From positions 1 through 52,722 of the forward strand of contig CAJXOU010000015.1 in assembly GCA_913057645.1 (NCBI GenBank): a stretch of DNA of 52,722 nt, read 5' to 3'. The notes below the pieces were generated by a model. The model saw only the letters and a program-made list of their open reading frames with translations. It made no database searches and was not told the DNA's origin. This DNA comes from an uncultured Rhodobiaceae bacterium. Lineage in GTDB: Bacteria > Pseudomonadota > Alphaproteobacteria > Parvibaculales > Parvibaculaceae. How positions within the stretch are numbered: the first letter of the stretch is position 1; every line of letters starts with the position of its first letter. Position numbers and translations under genes: made by a program. This document shows, one piece after another, positions 22,590 to 32,247 of the stretch.

Positions 22590-24665
22590 GCGGAGATACC
22601 TTATCGCTTCGTCACGTTCGAAGAGATAGAGCAGAATTCGCAAAGCTTTTCCTCTTTCGCTTTCCAGTTCAGGATCGCGTTCGAGGATCATTCGCGCATC
22701 GTCATGAGCGGCGGCAAGAAGGTCTTTCTGTGTTTCGATGTCGGCGATACGAAACGTGGGTAGCCCGCTTTGCCTCGTCCCGAGCAACTCACCCGCGCCG
22801 CGCAGACGGAGATCTTCTTCCGCGATACGAAATCCGTCTTCCGTCTCGCGCATGATCTTGATCCTTGCCTCTGCAGTCTCTCCGAGCGGCGTCTGGTAGA
22901 GCAGGAGGCAACTCGACTTCCCGCTGCCCCGGCCTACGCGGCCACGTAGCTGGTGAAGCTGCGCGAGACCGAAGCGCTCTGCATGCTCGATGACCATGAC
23001 GGTCGCGGATGGAACGTTGACCCCGACCTCGATTACCGTGGTCGCTACAAGTATCTTGATGTCCCCCGCTTCAAATTGTGCCATGACCGCGTCCTTCTCG
23101 GAGGCTTTCATGCGACCGTGAACCAGCCCAACGATCTCGCCGAACATGGATTGCAGGTGCTTGTGGCGCTCCTCGGCCGCCGCCGCATCCACCTCGTCGG
23201 ATTCCTCGACCAGAGGGCAAACCCAGTAGATCTGGGCGCCGCGCGCCAATGCGCGTGGCAGACCGGTGAGGACTTCCTCCAGCCTGTCGAGAGGCAGTGC
23301 CCGTGTGTCGACAGGCAGGCGCCCCGGTGGCTTCTCGTCGAGTTTCGAGACTTCCATGTCACCGTAAGCTGTGAGAGTGAGCGTCCGGGGTATCGGTGTT
23401 GCTGTCATGACCAGAACGTCTGTTCCGGTGCCGCCTTTCGACGCCAGCATCAGGCGTTGGTGTACGCCGAAACGATGCTGTTCATCGACCACGGCGAGTG
23501 CAAGCGCGCGGAATGAAACCTCTTCCTGAAACAGCGCATGGGTACCGACGAGAATATCGACTTCGCCCGCTGCAGTGGCAGCGAGAGTTTCCTCTCGCTG
23601 TTTTCCCTTGTCGCGGCCGGTAAGCAAGGCGAGACGGACGCCAGCCGCATCGCACAACGGTTTCAGCCCCGCATGATGCTGGCGTGCGAGGATTTCGGTC
23701 GGCGCCATCATGGCAGCCTGAAACCCGGCTTCGACGGCCGAAAGCATCGCAAGCAGTGCGACCACTGTCTTTCCGCTACCGACATCTCCCTGCAGAAGAC
23801 GCAACATCCGGTGCGTGCTCTTCATGTCCGCGTCGATTTCCGCAAGCGCACGCTTCTGTGCGCCCGTCAGCGCAAAGGGCAGGGCACCTTCAACCTTGCG
23901 CCGCAGGTGTCCGTCTCCGGAAACGGTTCGGCCCGGCAGGCGGCGCATGCGCAAACGCACGAGCCCGAGAGCAAGCTGGTTTGCCAGCAGCTCGTCGTAA
24001 GCCAATCGCGCGCGGGCGGGAGCGTCGGGGTCGAGATCGGCGGTGGATTGCGGTTCATGCGCGGAAATGAGTGACGGACGCCACCGCACCCATCCCCTGG
24101 CCTTCAACCAGGGAGCATCCTGCCATTCAGGCAATTCCGGCAAACCGGGCAGGGCGGAGCGTAGCGCCTTTTGAACGGCCTTGAGCGGCAGTCCTGCGGT
24201 CAGGGGATAGAGCGGCTCCAGAAGCGGCATCTGGTCGATCTCGGAAGCGTCCAGCATGTGATCGGGATGGGTCATCTGGGGGGCGCCTTGATAGAACTCG
24301 ACCCGGCCCGATACGATCCGGCGGCCACCCTCTGGCAGCACCTTGTTCAGATAGTCCGCCCGGGCATTGAAGAAGATGATCTGCATTTCCCCGGTCTCGT
24401 CCGACACATGGACCCGGTAGGGCAGGCGCTTCGTGCGCGGCGGCACGTGCAGCCCGACGGTCACCTCCATCGTCGCGATCTCTCCGTCGCGGACCTCGGC
24501 GATTTTCGGGCGGCTGCGGCGGTCGACGAGCCCTGAAGGCAGGTGCCAGAGCAAGTCCACCACCTTGGGGCCGGCCAGCTTCTCCACCAGCCTCTCGAGA
24601 CGCGGCCCGATGCCCGGCAGCGAGTGCACCGGTGCGAAGAGGGGGAAAAGGATTTCAGGCCGCAT
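22581..24665 (-). CDS. recG: ATP-dependent DNA helicase RecG
   Basis: RecG is a superfamily-2 helicase that regresses stalled replication forks and moves branched DNA junctions. The 694-residue protein has the N-terminal wedge/OB domain (PYRVHVSDETGEMQIIFFNA). The helicase motifs follow: LLQGDVGSGKTVVALLA (Walker A), VVDEQHRFGVHQR (DEQH box), MTATPIPRTL, TTVIEVGVNVPSATVMVIEHAERFGLAQLHQLRGRVGRG in pieces, and the C-terminal RLRGAGELLGTRQSG. ATG 24665 (MRPEILF) is preferred to TTG 24683. It is divergent from sdhE and mfd, which also act in housekeeping. Confidence 0.97.
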   Translation of the reverse strand: MRPEILFPLFAPVHSLPGIGPRLERLVEKLAGPKVVDLLWHLPSGLVDRRSRPKIAEVRDGEIATMEVTVGLHVPPRTKRLPYRVHVSDETGEMQIIFFNARADYLNKVLPEGGRRIVSGRVEFYQGAPQMTHPDHMLDASEIDQMPLLEPLYPLTAGLPLKAVQKALRSALPGLPELPEWQDAPWLKARGWVRWRPSLISAHEPQSTADLDPDAPARARLAYDELLANQLALGLVRLRMRRLPGRTVSGDGHLRRKVEGALPFALTGAQKRALAEIDADMKSTHRMLRLLQGDVGSGKTVVALLAMLSAVEAGFQAAMMAPTEILARQHHAGLKPLCDAAGVRLALLTGRDKGKQREETLAATAAGEVDILVGTHALFQEEVSFRALALAVVDEQHRFGVHQRLMLASKGGTGTDVLVMTATPIPRTLTLTAYGDMEVSKLDEKPPGRLPVDTRALPLDRLEEVLTGLPRALARGAQIYWVCPLVEESDEVDAAAAEERHKHLQSMFGEIVGLVHGRMKASEKDAVMAQFEAGDIKILVATTVIEVGVNVPSATVMVIEHAERFGLAQLHQLRGRVGRGSGKSSCLLLYQTPLGETAEARIKIMRETEDGFRIAEEDLRLRGAGELLGTRQSGLPTFRIADIETQKDLLAAAHDDARMILERDPELESERGKALRILLYLFERDEAIRYLRSG

Positions 24666-24762
24666 GGCCCGTGCTCCTGGCAAGGACGGGAATCATGCAG
24701 GCATTCTAATGACATGTAGGCGCTCACGGTCTATATCCCGCCATATGGCACGGGAGAAGAAC

Positions 24763-25056
24763 ATGGACGGCGAGGGTGGCTTGGAGCGCGATATTCGCCT
24801 TCGGAAACTCAAATTCCGGTCCTGGCACCGGGGGATCAAGGAAATGGACCTGATCCTCGGTCATTTTGCCGATAGTTCATTGGAATCCTTGAGCGATTCG
24901 GAACTCGACATGTATGAGGAGCTGATCGGCGTCGAGGATACCGCGCTTTACAACTGGCTCACCGGACGCGAAAACGTGCCCCCAGAGCATAATACGGCGA
25001 TTTTCTCGCGGATCCGGACATTCAACCACATGAAGGGACCGCTCTGGCAGCAATAA
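24763..25056 (+). CDS. sdhE: Succinate dehydrogenase assembly factor 2 (SdhE)
   Basis: A 97-residue helical protein that helps attach FAD covalently to the flavoprotein subunit of succinate dehydrogenase. The signature RGxxE motif is in WHRGIKEMDLILGHFAD near residue 20. YEELIGVEDTALYNWLTGR follows, as in all SdhE/Sdh5 proteins. ATG 24763 is chosen because GGGAGAAG lies just upstream. ATG 24745 has no ribosome site. It is divergent from recG and 18 bases before mfd, a neighbourhood common in alphaproteobacteria. No sdh genes are in the window. Confidence 0.95.
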   Translation: MDGEGGLERDIRLRKLKFRSWHRGIKEMDLILGHFADSSLESLSDSELDMYEELIGVEDTALYNWLTGRENVPPEHNTAIFSRIRTFNHMKGPLWQQ

Positions 25057-25074
25057 GCCGGGGCCGCCATATCC

Positions 25075-28000
25075 TTGAAGAGTTTTTCGGAAGTTGTTTC
25101 GGCGCCGGGCCGCCTGACGCTGGGCGAGACACCAGAGGGTTTTGACGCTCTGGTCTTGGCGGATATGGCGCGCGGCGTTCGGGCAGACGGCGTTATTGCA
25201 GTTCACGTGGCGCGAGACGATGCGCGGATGGCATCGGTTTCCGAAGCACTTTCGTTTTTCTCGCCCGACTTGGAAATCGTCGTTCTTCCGGCATGGGATT
25301 GCCTACCCTATGACCGCGTTTCTCCCAATACGGATATCAGCGCGCGGCGCATGGCGGCACTCTCCCGTCTTGCTGCGCTCGGGGACACCTCGCCCGGCAA
25401 ACCCTTTCTTCTGCTGACAACCGTCAATGCTGTTCTGCAGCGAGTGCCGCCGCGCGAGACCGTGGGGTCGTTGGCATGGTCGGCACGCGTCGGAAACCGG
25501 ATCGACCTGGACAAGTTGACGGCCTATCTCGCATCGAATGGCTACAACAGGACCGGCACGGTTCGGGAGCCTGGCGAATTCGCGGTGCGTGGCGGCATCG
25601 TGGACATCTATCCGTCGGGTTTCGAGCTTCCCGTTCGCCTCGACATGTTTGGCGACACGCTCGACGCAATTCGCAGCTTCGATGCAGCGACGCAGAGAAC
25701 CGTTGGTCAATTGAAAGGGCTCGACCTGGTTCCCGCCAGCGAGGTTCATCTGGACGATGAGGCGATCCGGCGCTTTCGCGCAGCCTACGTTGCGACGCTC
25801 GGGGCGGTGACCGGTGACGATCCGCTCTATGAGGCAGTGAGTGAAGGGCGCAAGCACGCCGGTATGGAACACTGGTTGCCGCTGTTCCACGAGAAGATGG
25901 AAACGATCTTCGACTATGCACCAGGAGCACTAGTCTCGCTGGATCCGCAAGCGGAAGAAGCCAGGGATGCTCGGCTCGAGCTTGTCGACGACTACTACGA
26001 AGCGCGTACAGAAGCACGAAAACAGGCTCACGACGCGAAACTTGCTGCCGATGTGCCGAGCTATAAGCCTCTGAAGCCGGACGCACTCTATCTGACAGCT
26101 TGGGAGTGGAGCGATCTGCTCTCCGGGCGGCGGGTAAGAGACCTGACACCGTTCAGTGTACCTGCGGGAACGGGCACCAACCTTGGAGGTCGGCAGGGGC
26201 GAAATTTTGCGCCCGAGCGAGCGCAGGAGAACCTCAATGTCTTCGAGGTCCTGGGGGGGCACATCGCGGGTCTGAGACGTGCCGGAAAGCGCATCGCCAT
26301 CGCGAGCTGGAGTGAGGGCGCGCGGGATCGGCTGCAGCACGTTCTGGCGGATCACGGTATCGGAAATGTTCTCATCGCCGACAGCTGGGCCGATGTTAAC
26401 AGCGTTAACAAGACTGCTGTTTCACTGATTGTTCTCGGTCTGGAGTCCGGCTTCGAGACGGATGAACTGGCTGTGATCGGCGAGCAGGATGTTCTGGGTG
26501 ACCGGCTCATTCGCCAGCGGCGCAAGAAGCGCGCAGAGAACTTCCTGACGGAGGCTTCGAGCCTTGCGCCGGGCGATCTCGTCGTTCACGTCGATCATGG
26601 TATTGGCCGTTTCGAACGTTTGCAGACGATCGAAGTCATGGGGGCCCCCCATGATTGCTTGCTCCTCATCTATCAGGGTGGCGACAAGCTCTACCTGCCG
26701 GTCGAGAACATCGAACTTCTGTCGCGCTACGGCGCAGACGGTAGCGATGCGCAACTGGACAGACTTGGGGGAACGGGCTGGCAGGCGAGAAAGGCACGCC
26801 TCAAGGAACGCATACGGGAGATGGCGGCCGAACTTATCCGTATTGCCGCTGCGCGGGAGTTGAAGTCAGCTCCTGCGATGGAACCGACGCCGGGCGCCTA
26901 TGATGAGTTCTGCGCACGCTTTCCCTTCACCGAAACGGAAGACCAGGAGCAGGCGATTGAGTCCGTCCTGGAAGATCTCGCACGCGGCCGCCCGATGGAT
27001 CGTCTTGTCTGCGGCGATGTTGGTTTCGGCAAGACGGAAGTCGCGCTTCGCACGGCCTTCGTTGCTGCAATGGCAGGCTATCAGGTCGCCGTCGTGGTGC
27101 CGACGACGCTCCTTGCTCGCCAGCACTACAGGACTTTCACCGAGCGTTTCCATGGTCTGCCTGTAAAATTGCGCCAGATGTCGCGTCTCGTAGGCACGAA
27201 GGATATGACGGAAGCGAGAGAAGGCTTGGCAAGCGGCGATATCGATATCGTTATTGGCACACACGCACTTCTCAGCAAGCAGGTGAAGTTTCGAAATCTT
27301 GGTCTCGTCATCGTAGATGAGGAACAGCACTTCGGTGTCGCCCACAAGGAGCAGTTGAAGAAGCTCCGTGCGGAAGTCCACGTATTGACGCTTACCGCGA
27401 CGCCCATTCCGCGAACGTTGCAACTGGCACTTTCAGGCGTGCGCGAACTGTCTCTTATCGCAACACCACCTGTCGACCGCCTCGCGGTTCGTACATATGT
27501 GTCGCCGTTCGACCCGGTGGTGGTCCGCGAAGCTCTGTTGCGCGAACACTATCGCGGCGGACAGAGTTTCTACGTCGTCCCGCGCATTGCCGATCTCGGC
27601 GAGGCGGAGGAGTTCCTTCGTCAGTATGTGCCGGAAGTAAAGTTCGTTTCGGCGCATGGACAAATGGCGCCTGGCGAGATCGAAGACAAGATGACCGCCT
27701 TCTACGACGGAAAGTACGACATCCTGGTATCGACGACGATCGTCGAATCCGGCCTCGATATCCCGACCGCGAACACGCTCGTCGTACATCGGGCGGATAT
27801 GTTCGGACTCTCCCAGTTGTACCAGTTGCGCGGTCGTGTCGGCCGGTCCAAGGCTCGTGCCTACGCGTATCTTACCGTACCTGCCCACCGCGCCTTGACT
27901 CCTGGAGCGGAGAAACGACTTCGCGTTCTCCAGTCGCTGGATTCACTCGGTGCGGGTTTCTCTCTGGCAAGTCATGACCTCGATATCCGCGGCGCCGGCA

Positions 28001-28578
28001 ACCTGCTTGGTGACGAACAGTCGGGTCACATTCGCGAAGTCGGGTACGAACTCTATCAGGAGATGCTGGAGGAAGCGGTTGCATCCATGCGCGGCAGCGG
28101 CGAGGAAGATGGACAATGGTCACCCCAGATCAATGTCGGAACACCAGTCCTCATTCCCGACAGCTATGTACCCGATCTCGATGCGCGCATGGCGCTCTAC
28201 CGCCGCCTCTCCGACGTGGAGACTCGAGCCGAAATCGATAGCTTTGCTGCAGAGCTCATCGACCGTTTCGGCAAGCTGCCACAGGAAGTCGAGTTCCTGC
28301 TCAAGATTGTGGAGATCAAGGGACTCTGTCGTGCGGCCAACGTCGAGAAGATCGAAGCGGGTCCGAAGGGTGTCGTTCTCTCGCTGCGGGAGAATACCTT
28401 TCCGAACCCGGCGGCTCTCGTCGAACTCATCAACGACGAACGTGGCAACGCTAAGCTCCGCCCGGACCACAAACTCGTCTTCAAGCGCGACTGGGATACG
28501 CCGGAAGAACGCCTTGCAGGCACCCACCGTTTGATGTCGACGCTTGCGAAGCTTGCTGCTCCTGCAAAGGCGGCATGA
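25075..28578 (+). CDS. mfd: Transcription-repair coupling factor Mfd
   Basis: Mfd removes RNA polymerase stalled at lesions and recruits UvrA for nucleotide excision repair. The 1167-residue protein has the UvrB-like N-terminal region (EIVVLPAWDCLPYDRVSPN). The RNA-polymerase interaction domain follows (LAPGDLVVHVDHGIGRFERL, in part). The RecG-like translocase has GDVGFGKTEVALR, VIVDEEQHFGV, TLTATPIPRTLQLA and LRGRVGRSKARAY. The C-terminal TRCF domain is near RMALYRRL. The frame opens with TTG 25075 with a weak ribosome site, 18 bases after sdhE. An upstream start would overlap sdhE, so TTG is accepted. It is probably cotranscribed with sdhE. Confidence 0.97.
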   Translation: MKSFSEVVSAPGRLTLGETPEGFDALVLADMARGVRADGVIAVHVARDDARMASVSEALSFFSPDLEIVVLPAWDCLPYDRVSPNTDISARRMAALSRLAALGDTSPGKPFLLLTTVNAVLQRVPPRETVGSLAWSARVGNRIDLDKLTAYLASNGYNRTGTVREPGEFAVRGGIVDIYPSGFELPVRLDMFGDTLDAIRSFDAATQRTVGQLKGLDLVPASEVHLDDEAIRRFRAAYVATLGAVTGDDPLYEAVSEGRKHAGMEHWLPLFHEKMETIFDYAPGALVSLDPQAEEARDARLELVDDYYEARTEARKQAHDAKLAADVPSYKPLKPDALYLTAWEWSDLLSGRRVRDLTPFSVPAGTGTNLGGRQGRNFAPERAQENLNVFEVLGGHIAGLRRAGKRIAIASWSEGARDRLQHVLADHGIGNVLIADSWADVNSVNKTAVSLIVLGLESGFETDELAVIGEQDVLGDRLIRQRRKKRAENFLTEASSLAPGDLVVHVDHGIGRFERLQTIEVMGAPHDCLLLIYQGGDKLYLPVENIELLSRYGADGSDAQLDRLGGTGWQARKARLKERIREMAAELIRIAAARELKSAPAMEPTPGAYDEFCARFPFTETEDQEQAIESVLEDLARGRPMDRLVCGDVGFGKTEVALRTAFVAAMAGYQVAVVVPTTLLARQHYRTFTERFHGLPVKLRQMSRLVGTKDMTEAREGLASGDIDIVIGTHALLSKQVKFRNLGLVIVDEEQHFGVAHKEQLKKLRAEVHVLTLTATPIPRTLQLALSGVRELSLIATPPVDRLAVRTYVSPFDPVVVREALLREHYRGGQSFYVVPRIADLGEAEEFLRQYVPEVKFVSAHGQMAPGEIEDKMTAFYDGKYDILVSTTIVESGLDIPTANTLVVHRADMFGLSQLYQLRGRVGRSKARAYAYLTVPAHRALTPGAEKRLRVLQSLDSLGAGFSLASHDLDIRGAGNLLGDEQSGHIREVGYELYQEMLEEAVASMRGSGEEDGQWSPQINVGTPVLIPDSYVPDLDARMALYRRLSDVETRAEIDSFAAELIDRFGKLPQEVEFLLKIVEIKGLCRAANVEKIEAGPKGVVLSLRENTFPNPAALVELINDERGNAKLRPDHKLVFKRDWDTPEERLAGTHRLMSTLAKLAAPAKAA

Positions 28579-28580
28579 GT

Positions 28581-29228
28581 CTACTGTGCAGCCGCACTTT
28601 CCGCCTCGCGGGCGAGCAGCTTGTTGAACATCTTTACGAGCGTTTCCGGCTCCTGCGCGCCGACCATGACCCACTGCGAGTTGACGACGAAGCTTGGGAT
28701 ACCCTGGATACCCATCTGCCGCGCCAGTTCGTCCTCGCGGTGGATAAGTTCCTTGTCGGCATCCTTGGTAAGAAGATCGCGCACGATGTCTGCGTCCATT
28801 TGCGCTTCGGTCGCGGCATCGATCAGTACGTCATGCAAGCCGATATCTTCGCCATCTTCGAAGTAGCGGCGGAAGAGAATGTCGACCATCTCGTTCTGGC
28901 AGCCGGCAGTTCCTGCCCAGCGGATCAGGCGGTGGCTGTCGAGCGTGTTGGGTGAGCGTTCGATCCGGTCGAAGCGAAAATCGATACCGACCTGCTCACC
29001 GAATTCGCGGATCGTGTTGCCCACCGTTTTCGCGCGCTCCGCACCGAACTTCTTTTCCATGTAGGTCTTGCGGTCGACACCGCCTTCCGGGATCGAGGCA
29101 TCCAGCTGGAACGGCCGCCACGCGAGCGTGATCCCTTCGCCACCATGCATTTCAAGCGCCTGGTCGAGGCGCTTCTTGCCGATGTAGCACCAGGGACAGA
29201 CGGTGTCCGAAACGACGTCAAGCTGCAT
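28581..29228 (-). CDS. DsbA-family oxidoreductase (FrnE-like)
   Basis: A 215-residue cytoplasmic thioredoxin-fold protein of the FrnE/2-hydroxychromene-2-carboxylate isomerase branch of the DsbA family. The redox motif CPWC is at residues 11-14 (DTVCPWCYIGKKRL), there is no signal peptide, and GIQGIPSFVVNSQWVMVGAQ holds the cis-Pro. FrnE-type proteins are known as cytosolic disulfide isomerases in stress response. GGAGGA lies six bases before ATG 29228. Its stop is three bases from the mfd stop on the other strand. It is divergent from the SDR gene. Confidence 0.9.
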   Translation of the reverse strand: MQLDVVSDTVCPWCYIGKKRLDQALEMHGGEGITLAWRPFQLDASIPEGGVDRKTYMEKKFGAERAKTVGNTIREFGEQVGIDFRFDRIERSPNTLDSHRLIRWAGTAGCQNEMVDILFRRYFEDGEDIGLHDVLIDAATEAQMDADIVRDLLTKDADKELIHREDELARQMGIQGIPSFVVNSQWVMVGAQEPETLVKMFNKLLAREAESAAAQ

Positions 29229-29386
29229 GGCGATCCTCCTTCCCGGATGTCCGTTCCGCCAATCTTGCGGGTGCTGGCGCCGCTGAGCAAGTCCGCGAGC
29301 CGCTTGACGACACGGGTCCGCCTTCTAGGATGCCGCTGCTGTAAAAACCTGCGCAAAATCAAACGGATAAGGGGAGCGGATTTCAT

Positions 29387-30166
29387 ATGGCCGACGCGAC
29401 GGAAATCAGCCTGCCGAACTATGATCTGACCGGAAAGGTTGCGCTTGTAACGGGCGCGACGAGCGGACTGGGGCGCCGTTTTTCCCTGATTCTGGCAAAG
29501 GCAGGCGCGAAGGTTGCGATCACCGGGCGCCGCCTCGACCGGCTCGAAACGCTGATGAAGGAAATCGAGGCCCTGGGTGCGAGCGCCGCCGCCATTGCTC
29601 TCGACGTGACGGACACGGCGAGTATTGCGGCCTGCCTCGCCGAGACCGAAGAGAAGCTCGGACCTCTCGACATTCTCGTGAACAACGCCGGCATGAACGT
29701 GCAGGCTCTACCGGCCGACGTCACACCGGATGGTTTTGACACCATGTTCGACACCAATGTCCGCGGCGCCTTCTTCATGGCACAGGCTGCGGGCCGCTCG
29801 ATGATCGGGCGCGGGGAAGGTGGACGGATCGTCAATATCGCCTCCATCGGCGCGCATACCGTGCTGCCGGGCCTCACCATCTACTGCATGACCAAGGCTG
29901 CGGTCGGCATGATGACGCAATCGCTCGCGAAGGAATGGGCTCGTCATCAGATCAACGTGAACGCCATGTGCCCAGGTTTCATCGAAACCGAACTCAATTC
30001 CGAGTGGTTTCAGTCCGAAGGGGGTCGGAAGCAGATCAAAACCTGGCCGCGACGGCGCCTCGGCTTCGAGGAAGATCTGGACGGTACGCTGCTGCTTCTT
30101 GCATCGGATCACGGCCGTTTCATCACCGGCTCGCTCTTCACCGTCGACGATGGGCAATCTCTCTAG
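29387..30166 (+). CDS. Short-chain dehydrogenase/reductase
   Basis: A 259-residue classical SDR with NAD(P) motif TGATSGLGR, NNAG, the catalytic Ser in NIASIGAH, and the YCMTK (YxxxK) motif. The sequence resembles 3-oxoacyl-reductase or 3-hydroxyacyl-CoA-dehydrogenase type SDRs, so it probably interconverts hydroxy and keto groups of acyl chains. The exact substrate cannot be read. ATG 29387 follows GGGGAGCGG by about nine bases. It is monocistronic as far as can be seen, 61 bases before the next ORF's first possible start. Confidence 0.9.
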   Translation: MADATEISLPNYDLTGKVALVTGATSGLGRRFSLILAKAGAKVAITGRRLDRLETLMKEIEALGASAAAIALDVTDTASIAACLAETEEKLGPLDILVNNAGMNVQALPADVTPDGFDTMFDTNVRGAFFMAQAAGRSMIGRGEGGRIVNIASIGAHTVLPGLTIYCMTKAAVGMMTQSLAKEWARHQINVNAMCPGFIETELNSEWFQSEGGRKQIKTWPRRRLGFEEDLDGTLLLLASDHGRFITGSLFTVDDGQSL

Positions 30167-30260
30167 GCGCGCTTTGCCGCAGATGCCGCTAACCTTTTGT
30201 TAAGCACGATCACACATAATTTTCCATATGTTGCATCGTCGCAGCAGAAGGAAAACCGTC

Positions 30261-30548
30261 GTGGGAAAACTGTTAGGCGGATTTATTCTCGGCTTTCTCG
30301 CTTGCGTCTGGACCTACGGTCTGGATCCGACGCAGGCCGTCTTCGGCTTTAGTCACAAGCTCGCCGCCACCCATGACCAGTTGCAGGAAGAATACCGGGT
30401 CGATCCGCGATATGGCCACAAAGGTCAGTACAAAAACCACAACCGGAAGACAGGCGCGGAAGCGATGCCGATGGCGCGACCATCTGCGAGTCTTGCATCT
30501 CCCGCCGCTTCTTGGCTAAGTCAGATGGGCGGGCCGCCGGTGATGTAG
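30261..30548 (+). CDS. Small membrane protein with CVW motif, symporter neighbour
   Basis: A 95-residue protein with one N-terminal transmembrane helix (GKLLGGFILGFLACVWTYGL). A polar, basic tail rich in His, Lys, Gln, Ala and Pro follows. GTG 30261 is preferred over ATG 30228 because AGAAGGA lies eight bases upstream. I know no family. Its helix resembles the helix of the 62-residue protein at 32248 (G-F-x-x-C-V-W shared). Both flank the SSS symporter. It lies 19 bases before the tiny accessory ORF, so it is probably in the same message and membrane complex. Confidence 0.6.
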   Translation: MGKLLGGFILGFLACVWTYGLDPTQAVFGFSHKLAATHDQLQEEYRVDPRYGHKGQYKNHNRKTGAEAMPMARPSASLASPAASWLSQMGGPPVM

Positions 30549-30567
30549 CGTCCCGTAAGGGGGATGC

Positions 30568-30666
30568 ATGATCGGTGGACTGACCGTTGAGAGCTGGGTC
30601 GTGCTTGCGCTGCCTGCGCTTGCCGTTCTCATGTCGCTTGCGGGGTGGCTCGGGGCCAAGCGATGA
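30568..30666 (+). CDS. 32-residue symporter small accessory-type membrane protein
   Basis: A very short gene encoding 32 residues (MIGGLTVESWVVLALPALAV then LMSLAGWLGAKR). It is one transmembrane helix with a positively charged end. AAGGGGG lies four bases before the ATG. Its stop overlaps the symporter start as ATGA (30663-30666), which is strong evidence that it is translated and coupled. Small one-helix partners are known in front of other sodium symporters, for example the small subunits of NSS-family importers. Annotation pipelines also recognise small accessory proteins of SSS symporters. It probably stabilises or regulates the transporter. Confidence 0.75.
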   Translation: MIGGLTVESWVVLALPALAVLMSLAGWLGAKR

Positions 30667-32120
30667 GCGGCGTGTTCGCAGTCACGATCATCATCTATCT
30701 CATCGCCATGCTTGGCCTTGGCGCTCTGGCCTATCGCTATACCTCCAATCTCAAGGACTACATTCTGGGCGGCCGCCAACTCGGCGGCGGTGTTGCCGCA
30801 TTGTCTGCTGGCGCGTCCGACATGAGTGGCTGGCTGATGCTGGGCCTGCCGGGCGCGGTATACGTCTCCGGCCTCAATCAGGTCTGGATCGCTGTCGGCC
30901 TCGTTGCGGGTGCGCTCCTCAACTGGCGTTTCGTTGCGCGCCGCCTCCGCCGCTATACGGAGCGCGCGGGAGATGCGCTCACCTTGCCGGACTATTTTGA
31001 AAGCCGCTTCGCTGATCGCAGCCGCGTGCTCCGCGTCGCGAGCGCTTTCGTCATCCTGATCTTCTTCACCATCTACACGTCCGCAGGCCTCGTTTCGGGT
31101 GCCATCCTATTCGAGCAGGTTTTTGGTCTCGACTACGCCACGGCGCTCATCATCGGCACGCTGAGCATCCTGTCGTACACGGTGATCGGCGGCTTTCTCG
31201 GCGTCTGCTGGACCGATACCGTGCAGGGCATCATGATGTTCCTGGCGCTCCTCATTGTGCCAGCGGTCGCGATTTCCGGCATGGGTGGTTGGGACACAAC
31301 AGTCGAAACCACCGTTACCGCCGGTCCTTCCGGCGTACTCGACGTCTTTCACGACACGACGCTTCTCGGCGCGGTTTCGTTCATGGCCTGGGGCCTCGGT
31401 TATTTCGGCCAGCCGCACATTCTTGCCCGTTTCATGGCGCTGCGCGACGAACGCGAGATGCCGAAGGCACAGATGATCGGCATGACATGGATGGTGGTCG
31501 CGCTCTACGGCGCCCTGGCCACAGGCTTCGCCGGTGTCGGTTATTTCGCCGCCGCGCCGCTCGAGAATCCGGAGACGGTTTTCCTCGCTCTCTCACAGGC
31601 GCTTTTCAATCCCTGGATAGCGGGCATCCTTCTCGCCGCCGTCCTTGCCGCAATCATGAGCACGGTCTCTTCCCAGCTCCTCGTTTCGTCGAGCGCTATC
31701 GCCGAAGATTTCTGGATGCGCCTCTTCCGTCCCGGGGCAGAGGAACGGGAGCTCCTCCTCGTCGGCCGCGCTTCGGTCTTCATCATTTCAGTCGTAGCGA
31801 TCATTCTCGCCTTCGACCGGGACAGCAGCGTGCTCTCGCTCGTTGCCTATGCGTGGGCAGGCTTCGGCGCGGCGTTCGGGCCGGTTGTTCTCCTGTCGCT
31901 CTTCTGGCGACGCATGACGCGGAATGGTGCTCTGGCCGGAATGGTCGTCGGCGCCGTCACGGTTATCGTCTGGAAGCAGTTGTCGGGCGGTCTCTTTGAC
32001 GTCTACGAGATCCTGCCGGGATTCATTTTGGCGAGCCTCACGATTGCCGGTGTGAGCCTCGCTGGCCGCGCGCCGGAAGCAGGGATCGTCGCGTTGCATG
32101 ACGCTGTGGCTACCGACTGA
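30663..32120 (+). CDS. putP: SSS-family sodium/solute symporter (PutP-like)
   Basis: A 485-residue inner-membrane transporter with about 13 hydrophobic helices. It resembles sodium/proline symporter PutP: LKDYILGGRQLGGGVAALSAGASDMSGWLMLG, in part, in the first helices; LTLPDYFESRF; and SFMAWGLGYFGQPHILARFMA. SSDAS-type Ser residues of the sodium site are visible in TVSSQLLVSSSAIAEDF. The start is ATG 30663, overlapping the tiny ORF. The longer frame from 30645 would overlap it further. Proline is the best guess for the substrate. No putA gene is present, so another solute is possible. Confidence 0.88.
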   Translation: MSGVFAVTIIIYLIAMLGLGALAYRYTSNLKDYILGGRQLGGGVAALSAGASDMSGWLMLGLPGAVYVSGLNQVWIAVGLVAGALLNWRFVARRLRRYTERAGDALTLPDYFESRFADRSRVLRVASAFVILIFFTIYTSAGLVSGAILFEQVFGLDYATALIIGTLSILSYTVIGGFLGVCWTDTVQGIMMFLALLIVPAVAISGMGGWDTTVETTVTAGPSGVLDVFHDTTLLGAVSFMAWGLGYFGQPHILARFMALRDEREMPKAQMIGMTWMVVALYGALATGFAGVGYFAAAPLENPETVFLALSQALFNPWIAGILLAAVLAAIMSTVSSQLLVSSSAIAEDFWMRLFRPGAEERELLLVGRASVFIISVVAIILAFDRDSSVLSLVAYAWAGFGAAFGPVVLLSLFWRRMTRNGALAGMVVGAVTVIVWKQLSGGLFDVYEILPGFILASLTIAGVSLAGRAPEAGIVALHDAVATD

Positions 32121-32247
32121 TCGCTCCGAGACTCCGTCTCATTTTGACACAAGTCATTGATTTTACTTGTTTTTCTGTCGTTCCGCGCACACCCTTAACA
32201 CGCTGATTCGGCTGCGGATTCAGGGGTGCAGGAGGTCCCGGGCGGTC

